This document shows, in pieces, positions 11,920 to 25,190 of a stretch of DNA of 64,000 bases (the first letter of the stretch is position 1; each line of letters begins with the position of its first letter). The notes beneath the pieces are model-generated. The model was not told the DNA's origin. It made no database searches and saw only the letters and a list, made by a program, of their open reading frames with translations. The DNA is from Caenorhabditis remanei (lineage: Eukaryota; Nematoda; Chromadorea; Rhabditida; Rhabditidae): the NCBI RefSeq assembly GCF_010183535.1, contig NC_071328.1, forward strand, positions 7,564,001-7,628,000. Reading direction: 5' to 3'. Made by a program: the position numbers and the translations under genes.

Positions 11920-12966
11920 ATCGAGGGAAAAAACGTTTATTCCGGGGGTGAGTAGCCCCATAAAGAGCCAGGCAAGGAGCCAGTCATCGAAAGGCAGTTG
12001 GGCAACTTGGGACCATTGGGCATTGAGCAACTTCGATTGAGACAGCAGGGTTCCTCGGATGAGAGAACAGAGCAGACTGACTTCAATTGGTGATTTCTCT
12101 TCCTTTTATGCATCGATTCCACGTGTCTAGGGCAGATCGTTATCGGAAGGTCAGATTTTTGAGTCACGTCGGATTTTAATATCGAAGAATATTTGAAAAA
12201 ATCATTTTCAATTTTTCAGTTGTTGCCGTTAGATTTCTAACTTCTTGTCTGTAAACGTAAGAGATTCTTGTTAGAGAATCCGAAGCTGGTTCCGGAGAAT
12301 TTGATAAGAGGTTTTCAGATACAGAAAAAGATGCAGACGGTTCCAACGAAAAAGTGTTTACCGCACTTCCTCGCACCATGATCTTGGAATACGAACAAAC
12401 TTTTTTCATAAAGAAAAAACAACGTTCACACTAATTATCAGAAGATTGGTAAAAAGAAGAAAATGATTGATTAACGAGAGGGAGAAAGAGAAGGAAATAT
12501 TTTGTGTCTCGAGAAATGTTTCGGTTTTATTGGATAACAGGTCAACAAGGACGTAGGGATGGGAATCTATTGGTAATTGGAAGAATAAGGAGAAAAGGTG
12601 GGCTATCAGACAGAAAAAGAAGAAGAAGTCAGAGTTCAGGTTGTCAGGAAGGGGATTTCTGGCAGCTTTCTACTAGCAGGCTGGTAGAAATTTCTTCAGA
12701 AGCAATAAGTCAAATTTCTTACTTCTTCTGGATTCAGATGTCGTTGTTCTTATGAAAATAAGAGTCAAGATGCCCTGCTTATCATATTTGATTGTTGTGT
12801 TTTCGGTGCCTGTGACGCTTTCAAAATGAGTTTTTCAGAGAATTTGGTTTTATCAAAAAGAAATGAAAGCAAAAAACATAAGAAGTGTACACAGAATATT
12901 GCGTAGATTTTTAATCATAGAATTATTATTAATGGGGATTGGGGAGGGAGCACATTTTGGATAATT
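11920..12966. other. Region between the satellite and the unc-54 3' end
   Basis: No gene I can support. Minus-strand open frames near 11937-12167 and 12176-12409 lack family resemblance and splice support. The interval contains the right copy of the 26-bp repeat. Confidence 0.5.
12731..12756. repeat. 26-bp direct repeat, right copy
   Basis: Identical to 9540-9565 over 26 bp and in the same orientation. It lies about 375 bp beyond the unc-54 stop codon. Confidence 0.85.
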
Positions 12967-12972
12967 TTTATT
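12967..12972 (-). promoter_or_regulatory. Candidate unc-54 poly(A) signal AATAAA
   Basis: AATAAA on the minus strand lies about 160 bp downstream of the unc-54 stop codon, a normal distance for a nematode 3' UTR. It is the only canonical hexamer I noticed in the expected range. Confidence 0.55.
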
Positions 12973-13132
12973 ACAAATTCTATTTTTAAGAAATCTACAC
13001 AATTCCATTGCAAAAAGTAGAGACTATAAAACAATTTAAGAGAAGTTTTTTTAGGGGAAAAAATAACAAAAAGGGAGCACAGGGAGAAAGAGCATGTAGA
13101 TAGTTGAGGGGACACCACTTCTTTTAGATCAT

Positions 13133-16100
13133 TCAGAAGTCAGAAGCACGGGCACGGGATGGTGATCTGATGACGGCGGCCGATGCGGAGCTCTGGAGTC
13201 CTGGAGCAACTGAAGCGGAGGCACGAGATTTCGAACGCATCTTGGAGAGGGAGTTCTCGGCTTGGTCGGCACGTTCTTCGGCATCCTCGAGTTGGTGAGT
13301 GAGTTGCTTGTACTTCTGGAGGTTCAAGTTGGCGAGTTCCTCCTGAAAAAATGCGATAATTTAGTTTACTGACTTGAGGGAACTGATAAGAGTCGTTCGA
13401 ATAGAAAATAATAGAACACTTACAGCTTCTTCGACTTGCTTCTTCTGGGTCTTCAACTTCTGTTGGAGTTTGTCAATGAGATCTTGGAGACGTTCGAAGT
13501 TCTTCTTGTCCTCATCAACCTGGAATTGGAGTTCGCGAACACGTCTGTCGGCACGTCCGAGGTTCTTGTTAGCATCTTGGAAGCGGCGTTGTTCTCCGTC
13601 CAATTCGGATTCGAGTTCACGGACACGTTGCTCGAGCTTGGCGATGACCTAGAAATAAGGAGATTGAAATATCAGATTATGTTTCTGTTGATGTATTTAC
13701 CTTCTTTCCTCCCTTAAGAGCGGCGGCTTCGGCTTCATCAAGACGGACTTGGATCTCCTTGAGTTGTTGCTCAAGTCCCTTGCGAAGACGGTCGACGTGT
13801 TGAGAGTGTTCTTGTTCTTGACGGAGTTCCTCGGCGAGTCTGGTGGCATCAGCGACGGCCTTCTTGGAGCGCTCCTCAGCGGCCTTGTACTCGTTGAGGG
13901 TCTCGTCGAGGTCGGCCTGAAATACAAATATTATAAGACTCGTATTGATTAGGTGAACTTACGTGGATGGCTTGGATTTCTCCCTCGAGCTTTCTCTTGG
14001 CAGAGGTCAAGCTGCTGACTTGGGCGTTGGCTTCGTTGGCTTGGTCACGGGCATCGGCGGCTTCATATTCGGCTTGTTTGCGGGCTCTCTCGGCGGCTTC
14101 GTTGGCAACCAAAAGTTCCTCCTTCTCGGATTGCAGAAGAGTGGCGCGCTTCTCGGCGTTGAAGAATTGTTCACGGGTGTCGGCTCCATTGCGTTGCTCC
14201 TCCTCGACTTGCAATTGCAACTCGCGGATTTGCTCTTGGTATCTCTTCAAGTTCTTCTGGGCATCAGCGTTGGCCTTGTTGGCGTGGTCCAAAGCAATCT
14301 CGAGCTCGTTGATGTCAGCCTCGAGCTTCTTTTTGACGCGGAGAAGTTCGGCCTTTCCTTTGGCTTCGGTCTCGAGGGAAGCTTGCATTGATTCCAAGGC
14401 ACGGGCATGGTTCTTTCTGGTGTTCTCGAACTCTTCCTCCTTCTCTTGAATTCTCTTCTCGATCTCGGAACGGATCTGGGAAACCTCGACTTGAGCGCGG
14501 AGAACCTTGCTCTCTTCAGCTTCAAGGGCGGCCTCAGCCTCGTCCAAAGCGTGTTGGAGTTCCTCCTTCTCGATTTCCAAACGGCGGATGATCTTCTGCA
14601 TCTCGTGAACCGAGCGTCCTCCTTCTCCGAGTTGGTCGGTGAGATCCTTGATTTCTTGGCTCAAGCTCTTGTTCTCACGACGGAGTCCCTCAACAACCTC
14701 AGCGAGTTCCTCTTGGGCGTTCTTGGCCTTGAAGAGGTCGGTGGAGGTGTTGCGGAGATCACGTTGAGCTCCATCGAGTTCAGCGGCCAAGTCGTCGGTC
14801 TTCTTTCTCCATTCGTCGATGATCTTGTCGAAGCCCTTTTGCTTCTTCTCAAGAGTGGAGGCGACTCCGTTGGCTCTCTCGACATCAACTTGAGCGTCAT
14901 CCAAATCTCCAACAAGTCTGGATTTGGTCTTCTCAAGGGAAGCGATCTTGGAGTTGGCGGCATCAAGAGCCTCTTGGAGCTCGTTGATCTTTTGGGCTTG
15001 ACGTCTCTTGGCATCCTCGAGTTCATCAGCCTTAAGGAGTCCTTCTCCCTCGAAGCGAGCCTTCCATTGTTGGATATCGGCATTGGCCTTGGAGAGTTGT
15101 CTGAGGATCTCGTTCTTTCCTTCGATCTCCTCTTCGAGAGACTCTTGAAGTTGCTCAGCTTCGTGTTGGTAGTTCTTGGCTTGAGCAGCAACGGTTTGAC
15201 GTTCGCGTGCCTCCTCATCGGCGGTACGGCGAGCCTCCTCGAGTTGAGAGGTGAGTTGAGACTTCAGTCTGGTGAGCTGGCTGACTTGAGATTCGGCATC
15301 CTCGAGTTGACGAACGAGGTCTCCGTTCTCGGTGTGAAGACGTCCCTTGAGAGAAGTGAAGTCTTGGAGTTGACGAGATTGCTCATCAGCCTTAGATTGA
15401 AGCTCGGTGAGCTGGAGCTCGAATTGCTTGGCGAGCTTCTCGTTGTTGAGCTTGGCAGATGTTTCTTGGTCGAGTTGAGCAGCGAGATCCTCAGCGTCAT
15501 GGACGGCTTGAGCCTTGTCCTTCTCAACCTTAGCCTTGGCCTTGTTGAGTTGGTCAAGTTGGTCGGTGAGTTCAGCGACGGCGTCAGTGTGCTTCTTGCG
15601 GAGTCCAGCGAGTTGGTTCTCGTGGTTCATGTTGGCCTCTTCCAAATCTCTGCGGAGCTTGGCGAGTTCAGCCTCACGCTTCTTGTTGACCTCAACCTGG
15701 GCGGCGGTGGCTCCTCCTTGCTCGTCGAGTTTTTCACCGAGCTCTTCCAACTCGCGTTGGAGATCGGACTTGGCGCGGTCAGCCTTGGAGCGTGATTGAC
15801 GCTCGTTCTCGAGTTCCTCTTCGAGCTCGGAGATACGGGATTGTCCATCCTTGATCTGGCGTTGAAGCTTTGAGACGAGAGCTTGTTCGTCCTCAAGTCT
15901 TGAGGAAACTGAGTGCAACTCAGACTCCTTCTTCTTCAAGTTGTTCTCCAAATCGTGACGTTGACGTCCAGATTCGTCGATGTTCTCCTGAGCAATCTTG
16001 AGCTCTCCCTCGACCTTTCTCTTCTGCTTGTCGAGATCAGCACGAGCTCTCTTCTCACGCTCAAGGGAATCCTCGAGGTCATCAAGAGTTTGCTCAAGCT

Positions 16101-19100
16101 TGGCCTTGATCTTGTTCTGGTGGTTACCCTTGTCCTCTTCGGATTGGAGGTCCTCCATGAGCTTGCGGTTGATCTCCTCTTGGTGCTTCTTCTCCTTGTT
16201 GAGCTTGGCAATAGCCTCATCTTGTTGTTGCATTTCGTCTTGGAGAGATCTGATCTGGTGGTCCTTGGATTGCTTCTCGGACTCAGCCTTGCGGAGAGAC
16301 ATCTCCAAATCTTGGATCTGCTTCTTCAAAGCCTCGACCTCGGCCTCAACCTTCTTCTTGGCGCGCTGAACATCAGCGGTACGGTCTTCGTTATCGGCGA
16401 GTTGGTCGTTGAGCTCGGCGAGCTGCTTGGAGGCGTCTTTTTGTTGAGACTCAAGCTTTGCAAGTCTCTCTTCGGCATCGGAGAGTTGGGTCTTGGCGGA
16501 TTCCAAGTTGGTGAAGAGGGAAGTCTTCTCCTCGACGAGCTTGGCAGAGGACTCCTCCAATTCCTTGCGGAGTTTCTCTTCCTTGGCCAAGGACTCCTCA
16601 AGAGCCTTAACCTTGTCGTTGATTTTCTCGAGCTCCTCGGCTTCCTTTCCGGCCTTGAGCATTGGCTTGACCTTTCCGTAAAGCTTGAACCATTCCCAGG
16701 TACGGAGTGTGCACCAGGAGCGGACGTTGCGTTGGACGATGAGAAGTCCGGCACGTTGCTCCATACGACGCTTGCGTTCCTTGAGTCCCAAGTGCCATCT
16801 GATCTGGGATTGGAATCCAGTGAGGATGGTGGAAAGTTTCTCGTCACGGATGTCTTCGAGATGAGCAAGAACTCCGGCCTTGAAGAAGACCTTGGTGAGA
16901 CCGATACGGAACATTTCCTCGTTGAGGGATCCGTCGTTGACGAGTTTGGACATGATGGCCTCAGCACACTTCTTCTTGTCGTCATCGGACTTGGCCTCCT
17001 TGGCGGCAAGGATAGCGTAACGCTGGACGAAGTCTGGATGGAGGGTTCTGTTGGGGAATCCCTTTCTGCAAATTCTGATTCCTTCCAACACTCCGTTGCA
17101 AGTAAGCTGGTTGAGAACCAAAGCGGCGTCGATCATTCCGCATTGTTTCTTCTCGTTTGGAATGATGCAACGGATGAAATGTGGGTGAGTCTTGTTGAGC
17201 ATAGTCATCAAGTTGTTGAGGGACTCTCTGTAGAGCATAGAGACAGTCATGAAAGATCCAGACTTTCCCTTCTTCTTTCCACCGCCACCTCCTTCCTTGG
17301 CCTTAGCGGCAGCCTCTTCTTGAGTGGTGTAGTCTTGCCAGATCTCGACAAGAAGGTCGTTGAGCTTGGAAGCCTTCATGGCAGAGACAACGGTGTCGTT
17401 GAGTGGATCCTTGTTCTTCTCAAGCCAGTTCATGCAGTTGTAACGGACAGTTCCGGCGTAGTGCCGCATGGCGAAGTGAGCTTCTCCTTGCTTTCCCTTT
17501 GGTGGCTTTGGCTTCTCGAAGTTTGGATGCTTTCCAAGATGTTGGTCGACAAGCTTGGAGGCAAGAGTCAAGTCAGTAGCCTTTGGTACGATACACTCTT
17601 CATCGAGCATGGAGATGATACCGAGTGGCTGAAAGATAATAAATACAATATGTTTTCATTACTATGACTAATTATTACCTTCTCAATAAGCTCGATACAA
17701 GCTTGCAAGTCAAGACCGAAATCAATGAAGGTCCATTGGATTCCTTCACGAGCGTATTCTTCCTGCTCGAGGACGAACATGTGATGGTTGAAGAATTGTT
17801 GGAGCTTCTCGTTTACGAAGTTAATCCACAACTGTTCGAAGGAGTTGAAGTCGAAGATTTCGAATCCGGCAATATCGAGTACTCCGATGAAGTAGTCACG
17901 ATCAATTCCCTTTTGATCCAGAGTCAAGTTACACTTCTTAACAAGCCAGTTGAAGACACGAGAGTAGAGACCCTTGGCCATGGCTCCGACGGCCCAGGTG
18001 ACTTGTTCGCAGTTCTGTCCCTTGGATACCCATTCGGTTCCGACCTTGACACGTGGCTTGGTCAAAGCCTTGAGGAAGTCTTCAGATCCGATTCCGTACA
18101 TGTTGGAAGCCTTCTCAGCCTCATCGGTACCATCTGGCTCGGCTTGCTCTTCACGTGGACGTTGCTTGAACTTCATGTTACCCATGTGCATAAGAGCAGA
18201 CATGAGACGGTAGCAATCTTGCTTCTCGGTGGCAGAGAAGTTGAGGATGTCGAAAGCCTCGTCAGTAAGTTGGAACTCTTCGACGTCATTGATTCCGTCA
18301 ATGATCAACTCAGCTTGGGCAACGAACCAGTAGTCCTTGATTGGAAGATCAAGAAGAAGTTCCTTCTTGAGCTCTGGACGGAAGTCAGAGTAGATTTGGT
18401 AGAAGATATGGTAGCAACGCTCTCCTGGGGCTTGACGGATGACACGAGATTTCTCGAGCAAGTCTGAAACATAAGAAAAATTAAAATCAAGACACGTTTC
18501 GGCACTAAAAATGCATAACTTTTCTAAAAGTTCTAAAGGGAAGAGGGGGAAAACTCACAATGCTCGATATCGCAAGAAGCGAGGCGTCCGTGTTTGGAGA
18601 AGTGGATACGGATGAACTTTCCGAAACGGGATGAGTTGTTGTTACGGACAGTCTTGGCGTTTCCGAAGGCTTCAAGTACTGGATTGGTCTGGACGATTTG
18701 GTCCTCAAGGGTGACCTTCTTCTTGGTTGGATCAGCAGCGGCGTTTCCTTCCTGTTGGGAAGCTCCGACGGAGGCGAAGTAGGCAATAACCTTCTTGGTG
18801 TTCTCAGTTTTTCCAGCTCCGGATTCTCCGGTAATGAGCATAGATTGATTCTCATGATCCTGGAGCATGTTACGGTAGGCCTCATCAGAGACAGCGAACA
18901 AATGTGGTGGCATTTCGGTCTTTCTCTTTCCCATGAACATACGGGCAACAGAGTCAGTGTAGATTGGAAGACGTTTGTATGGGTTGATGACGACACAGAA
19001 AAGTCCGGAGTAGGTCTGAAATGAGATGGAATTGAATTTAAAGTTTCCTTTTCCAGTGTTTGGTTCTTCACAATCAAGTTCTCATGTTCAGATAGATTTC

Positions 19101-20610
19101 ATCAATTTTGAGACTATTCGGAATTCAGAAACCAGAATCTCATTTTCCTGTTTCAAATTTTCTATTCAGACCCCTAATCTGTATACTCTTTCCAATGCTT
19201 TGTTTCTATGTTGTTTATTTGTTCATGGGATCTTTGGACCCAACCAAAATCACTTCTTCCCTCAACACAGATTTTCTTCTTCCCTCCGCTTTTTCTTCTT
19301 CTTCATCATCTCATTCTTTTTTTCCAAGAAAAATAGATGCTCCTTCTCTCTCGCTGCCATTGGAAAGCAGCATCCTTACAGTGTAATGTAGGGATACTCG
19401 GGAAGATCCAAGAGAAAGAGAGAGAGAGTGAGGAGAGGAGAGACACAGAGACTCCCACTCAATTGATGAGAAGAAGCCGGGAGAAGGACGGGAGAGGAAG
19501 AAAAGAGAAGAAGTTTCCGATGGGATACGATAGATACACGAATGTTCTAGTTCTGAGATCTATATAATGTCAAGGCCAAAATAAGAAAGTTTTTGACTAG
19601 ATTACGGTAGAATCAATGATTACGATAGATCAAAATTCTGGGTTAATCAAAAGTACGGTGAAAGCTACTATGATCACGAGAAAACTACAGTATCCCTTTC
19701 CCGAAACTCACGTAGATGAGCATAGCAGCGTAACGGGAACGCAAGTTATGCAAGACGGAGGCGTCGTTGAGGAAAGTCAAGTTGGACATGTCCTCGGTCT
19801 TCTCGAACTTTGGTGGATTCATCTCTTGAACCAACTCCTTCTTGAGGTTGACCTGCAAAATAAACAAATGAGAACTTGCTACAACTTTCAGATTCATCGA
19901 CACTCACCTCATTTCCACGAGCGGTGACGATGGTGACGGTGTCTCCCTTGGTGGCGGTGATTTCTCCAGCGAGGTATCCCTCTTCTGGATCTGGGATCCA
20001 GCAGTTTTTCTTGGAGTCATATGGCTTGGATTGGTCCTGAAAAGGTATAGAATGAATGAGGAGTAGGAAAACAAATGGGAAGTCCAGTAGGGATTGATGC
20101 ACCATGAAACTACAAAAGCCAAATTATCTATGAATTATCTAAGACTGCATGAATCTATAGGATATCTATGCAAAATTAGTGTTAGCAAGAATTCTTTTAT
20201 CATTAGGAGCAATGATGTTCAAGTCAAACATGTTTTAAAACTTTCAAATAAATCAAATCCAGTATCCAAATTCATAAAAGAATGAACAAAAGAAGAGAAG
20301 ATAGCAGTGAGAAACTAAATCTGAATCAGACTTGTGGAGGAACAGTATTTATTAGTTTGATGTATTCAAGATTGTTAGGCATGATTACAGATATCTTAAT
20401 TGAGAATCATATCGAATCAGTTTAGAATCAAGAAGTTATGATATAAAAAAAGAATGAATTCCGTTAGAAACAAAACAGTTCAAGAAGTTTTAGCGATTCT
20501 CAAAAAGTTCAAAAAGAATTCCAAAAAGGGGGAAAAAGTTCACAAACCTCCAGCATTTGCTCTCTCGAGCGGCGAAGATATTGCCATCCTGGATCCTTCT
20601 CGTGCTCCAT
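13133..20610 (-). CDS. unc-54: Muscle myosin heavy chain B, UNC-54
   Basis: Nine exons on the minus strand (20610-20548, 20036-19908, 19852-19712, 19015-18559, 18463-17679, 17628-13963, 13916-13701, 13648-13424, 13342-13133) give 1963 residues. The motor domain opens with [18 protein letters not shown], has the P-loop GESGAGKT at 174-181, and a Gly/Lys-rich loop 2 ([15 protein letters not shown]). An IQ-type neck region leads into a rod of about 1100 residues of heptad coiled coil, and the protein ends in a nonhelical tailpiece closing with [10 protein letters not shown]. This is the major thick-filament myosin of nematode body-wall muscle. The huge exon 6 (3.67 kb) and strongly biased codon use fit very high expression. 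Intron 3 (19016-19711, 696 bp) is the largest; in C. elegans an enhancer has been mapped in an unc-54 intron. Confidence in the ortholog is high. Confidence 0.98.
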
Positions 20611-21072
20611 TATTGATTCTCGCTTCGAGTAGTTTCAATCGAGAACTCAACTATTCGGTGCTCCCTTAGTCGAGGTTGACGATGCGAGTGATGAGTCGAG
20701 GCTTCTTCTTCCTTCCCTTGGCACCCACAAGCCACGCCCACTTTTCGCTTCGGAGGGGAGAAACGAGGTGTAAAGCTGTGCGGAAGGCAGCCAAGATTCT
20801 CCTGATTCTTCTTTTTCCTGCTTCCCGGGAATACGAGGGATAAATGAGAGACGCCTACGCTCTGTGGAGAGCTCCAGAGAAATCCGAGAAATCTGGAGAA
20901 AAAGTCAAGAAAAAAAAAGGAGAATTTGTGTGTGTTGGAGAGGGAGCACACAGATTACGGTAGCAGGTCAAATCATGAAAAGGTGTTTAGGAGAAAGTGC
21001 AAGTGACGGATGTGAAACAGAGACTGGGGCGCCATGGACGCGTTCGTTGTTTTGAAGAGTTTCGAGTTTAGT

Positions 21073-21092
21073 CTGGCGTACCTTCGACGCGT
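21073..21092 (-). promoter_or_regulatory. GC-rich 20-mer in the unc-54 upstream region
   Basis: The plus-strand sequence CTGGCGTACCTTCGACGCGT matches 17 of 20 positions with CTGGCGCGCCTACGACGCGT at 60143-60162. Both lie next to a TATA-like box upstream of a minus-strand gene. Confidence 0.4.
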
Positions 21093-21094
21093 GG

Positions 21095-21101
21095 CTTTAT
21101 A
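21095..21101 (-). promoter_or_regulatory. TATA-like box TATAAAG, candidate unc-54 core promoter
   Basis: TATAAAG on the minus strand lies about 490 bp upstream of the unc-54 start codon and immediately 5' of the GC-rich 20-mer. The distance fits a leader with an unseen noncoding part; use as the core promoter is inferred. Confidence 0.4.
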
Positions 21102-22023
21102 GCTAACTGTGCTCTCGAAAACCAAAAAGACATCCGAACCCAGTTTTTCAGATTTTATTTTCATGAATTGCTATCTACTCAAAGGAATTCAGGAAATAAT
21201 GTTGGTTTCCGGATGAGTATAGACTTTCAGTTTCAGTGTTGAAATTGAGAGTTTTGGAAAGATAAGATAATGCAAGCACGAAGGATTCTCTTTTTCAGTT
21301 TTTCGGAAAAACCTAAATTTGGTTGTATTAATAGAAACATTTTTATCTAGCTCGCATTGAAATCATCTGTATGCATGCCCAAACTTCTGCCAAACTCCAT
21401 CTCATTTTCATTTTCAGTTCAATCTCTCCGCATTTTGTTAAACTGAGACAACTGTCTTTTACTTCCAGCTTTCCCGTCTGCAAGATCTGAAAATCCGTGA
21501 TCCATCTTCGCAAGAAAACTGAGCGAGTCAGTTGGCAGGTCAGGAATTTCCATTCGTCTTCTTCTCTCGGATATTTATCCTTCCGATTGCACCAGAAAAC
21601 ACGAAGAAGACTTCTAGTCGTGTGTATGTTTTTTTGTGTAACATAAGTTTACGATGAAGATGTATTGAGTAAGTGAAAGAAGTTTTCGATGTGGTTTGTT
21701 TGTGTGAAGTAATTGACATATATGTCGGAAACCACGGACATGAACAAGAATTTAAGATAGTCTGGAAAGTATTCAGACTGATCTGTAAACTTCTAATGAG
21801 TTTCGAATTTGTCAAACCAATTTCAGAATAATTATTAGATCCTTCCAATACCACGTGTCCCATCTATTACGTTGATACCTAAACTCAAAATGCTCATAAA
21901 TCATTCTCATGATAGTTTGTGTATGATGTAACTGGATAGTCTTCTTTCCGTTATTCTTGATTCTTCTTCTTCTTCTTCTTTCAAACATTTTCTTCATTTT
22001 CTCTCTTCTCATCTTCTTCTGAT

Positions 22024-22042
22024 TCTCTCTCTCTCTCTCTCT
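22024..22042. repeat. CT dinucleotide repeat
   Basis: A run of about nine CT units inside a longer pyrimidine-rich tract upstream of unc-54. Confidence 0.8.
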
Positions 22043-25000
22043 ACTCGAAAACAATTTGCCGATATCTTTCTTGCCGGGAGCTCCTGCTGTAACGGCACCC
22101 CCACGAAATAGTGCTCATATCAGAGAAACACAGACAAACAGCAAGATATTGCCAAAGTAACAACTGCCTTCTCAATGTCTGAAACTCTCTCCAATCTTCT
22201 CACTATTTCTTCTCGGGAGGCTCCGTGAGCCCGCCAAAGCTGCCGAGGCTTCTGAAGATTTTGAAGGCATGTGGGATCCCGGGGACTCGAGAAAAAGAGG
22301 GAAAGAAGGGAAAGAAGGGGAAAAGTTGTATGTTTGACACTGGATTCGTTTCATCTCAACAGGGGGACCAAGAGAAGTTTTTGATTGTAATAAGAGACAC
22401 TCACACAAAAATCAAGGGTCACAATTTTGTTTCCGGGATGGTCCGATATTGAGAAGAGATGAAATGATGACAACTGTTCTTTGGATTTTATATTAAACTT
22501 TTCTAGGTCAGAATTGTTTGGTATGAATTGTTTCTCACGAAAACACGCCGAAGATATGTCTGATGACTGAAAACCTGCCGTAAAGACATATTGGACGTAC
22601 AATGGAGTATATCTGAAAATGCTTTTGTTACGTGAGAATCGAAAACTAAAGAACCCAGCGTCACTGTTTTCTAAATTCAGTTTCAACGTTTCAGATTTTC
22701 TGTTACTTATAATAATAAAACGAGCAGACGATGCGAGGAACTCAGAAAGTCCAGATACCGTGGTATTGATTTTGCATAGGTTCACTTTGAAATAACGTGT
22801 AGGAAAGCATGATGTTCATATTGAAAAATTGAAAATGCACACAAAGAAGGATTGCCGTTTGAAAGAAATCAAAACGTCGAACTTTTTCATGCGATCATTT
22901 GAAAATTTCTTTCAACACTTGAACTATTTTTCTCCGAACGCTGAAAATCGTGGCAATCCATCGGTGTGTCTGTCTACAAGATGTCTCCTTCTCTCAGTCA
23001 AATCACTGGAAAGATAATATAATATCTGTTGTCGGTTTCTATTACACACTTTCACTGAGAAAGAATAAAAGAAGCAAGGAGAAATCCGTGGCATCAGGAT
23101 ACGAGACATGTCTGTCTGTGTGTTTTTGTTGTTTTTGAGTTGAGATGATGACGAAGAACACGGGCGGCTCAAAATGAGTATAGATCAAAAGTGGGTCACG
23201 GCAGCTTACTGAGGAAAAAAATTTAACTTATTGGAAACTTGAAGTGCATGGTAGCATGTTTCAGATACTTAAATTCTGAAAATAAACATCTAGTGTTCGG
23301 TGTGAATTTAAAAAATCAGCAAATATTCGCATGGATATCCGAAAACAGACTCTACAGATAGGCCATTATGCCTTCTTTTCAGTAAAAAGCATCAAGACAT
23401 TTATGAGTACAATTATATTTAGTTCTAAGCATTTCTAGGGTCAGTCACATTTTCTATAAACATTATGTAGTTGATAAGTTTTTAGTACGATCTTGTCCTG
23501 GAAAACAGTGGGAAATTATATTATTAATGGGTATCTGCAACGACCATCAGCCACAACTCTTTAAGAAAACTCTGTACACAGCTGTAGTCTACTGGTAGAT
23601 TATACTTGCAGAACAATTTTCTGAGAAGGTCCTACTACCGTGATGATTCGTTAAAGTTTACCATCTTAACTTAAAAAGTCAAAACGGAATTTAATTATGG
23701 TCGACACTGTATGTCAATGAGTCTTGTATTCGCCTGGCATTTTCAAATCAGAAGTTCATAAAAGGCTTTCCAAAATTGTATTGGTTACTTTCCGTATGAA
23801 ATGTTTCATTCAATAATAAAAAATATGAAATATTTTCAGAAACTGGCAACGATTCATGCTCTAATCAATATGATTTGACAAGGGAGTATAAATGAATTAA
23901 GGCTTTTTGGCCCCTTTAATTATACATTTGTTGTTATATAAATCACTCGATCTCCATTGTTTTGATAGAAAAGTCATGATTCCATACAACACTGATTGGT
24001 CCCTAAAAAAGAAAACTGCCTCAAATAAATCCGCTGAATGATAAATCTATTACTACATGGCACCTGTTATAACTGTACTTATGTAATGCGTATTCATCAT
24101 AAATCTGGTGTCTGTTGTTTATATTGCGTCATCAACCTTTTTCGTGAGGTCACGTCTGTTACACTTGCACATCGAAAAACGATATGTATGCAACAGATGA
24201 TTCGAAGATTCTTGGATGAGCATTGAGTGACTCAAACATGAACTAAATTGTACTACAAAGAATCTATAATAATTAAACGACTGTTTTTGGTGTGGCTTCC
24301 TAGTAATTTTTTTTGCAAAAATTGTTGGGTTTGTTTTCATTTACAGTATACCGAACCCTAACTTCAAATATATGAATCATCTAATGGATTTTTGTTGAAA
24401 AACAGACAACTCTATCTACCTAATTGATTTTTGTTTTCTTTTCCATCGTCCCCACTTTTCAAACTTTCCTCCAAAAGAGTACCTCATCTGTCTGTCTCAT
24501 TCTTCTCTTTTTCCTTCTTCTTCTCCACATTCTCTTACTCATATTTCTCGTTCTTTCTGCGTCTCTCATGTCGCTTCTTTTTCAGTAAGCCGCCAATATT
24601 TGTTTCGATTTCAAAATTTCATATGAATCAAAATTTGAATTGAAATTTGAAGTTATACTTTAATTTGATAGGAAATTGGAATAGGGTCTTTTCATAAGAA
24701 AAATCCCGATTTTTCAATTAAAATGTATTTTTTGTGTCCATTTTCAAGTTTGCAACTACACTGAATGTAATTGGTTGTATTCAGAAGCAGTAGAGAATAA
24801 TGTTAGCTATTTACGAGTCACTATGCGTGTTCGGAAGATAGTTTATGAGAATCTCAACACAACATAAATTTGTGAACTTTTATTTATTTATTATATTTCC
24901 CTGTACACTGTTCAGGAGATTAGAACCACGTTAATGCAATGAAGAGAGTTAGGAGAAAGTAAATTAAGTCACTTGGTGAGTTTTTATGAGTTTTTTCTCA

Positions 25001-25180
25001 GCAAGATCTTTTATAATTCTATCATAATTCTATTGTTCTTTTCCTTCTTTTCCTTTCTCGAAAAATCCTCGAAATTGTTTTCTTTTGCAGCGCTTAGTTA
25101 ATACTTAGATCTTTCGTATTGCTCAGTTATATCTCTCTCCTGTCACAATCAGTTTCAAACTCGTTGTGATGGTTACAAAA

Positions 25181-25190
25181 GTGGGCGGAG
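25181..25190 (+). promoter_or_regulatory. GTGGGCGGAG box upstream of helicase-like gene 1
   Basis: A GC-box-like decamer about 450 bp upstream of the start codon. The same decamer lies about 415 bp upstream of the paralog's start. Binding by an Sp/KLF-type factor is inferred from the motif only. Confidence 0.35.

Noticed and set aside
11937..12409. Possible small gene next to the satellite (minus strand, or a 38-codon plus-strand stretch)
   Set aside because: No consistent start, splice and stop arrangement and no recognisable peptide repeats or signal sequence.
14407..17667. Very long open frames (462 and 584 codons) on the plus strand across the unc-54 rod and head
   Set aside because: They are antisense to unc-54. 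The highly biased codons of unc-54 avoid TTA, CTA and TCA, which removes antisense stops; the resulting proteins are Leu/Ser-rich low-complexity sequence.
22225..22785. Short open frames on both strands upstream of unc-54
   Set aside because: No splice-supported continuation, no conserved domain, Lys/Gly-rich low complexity.
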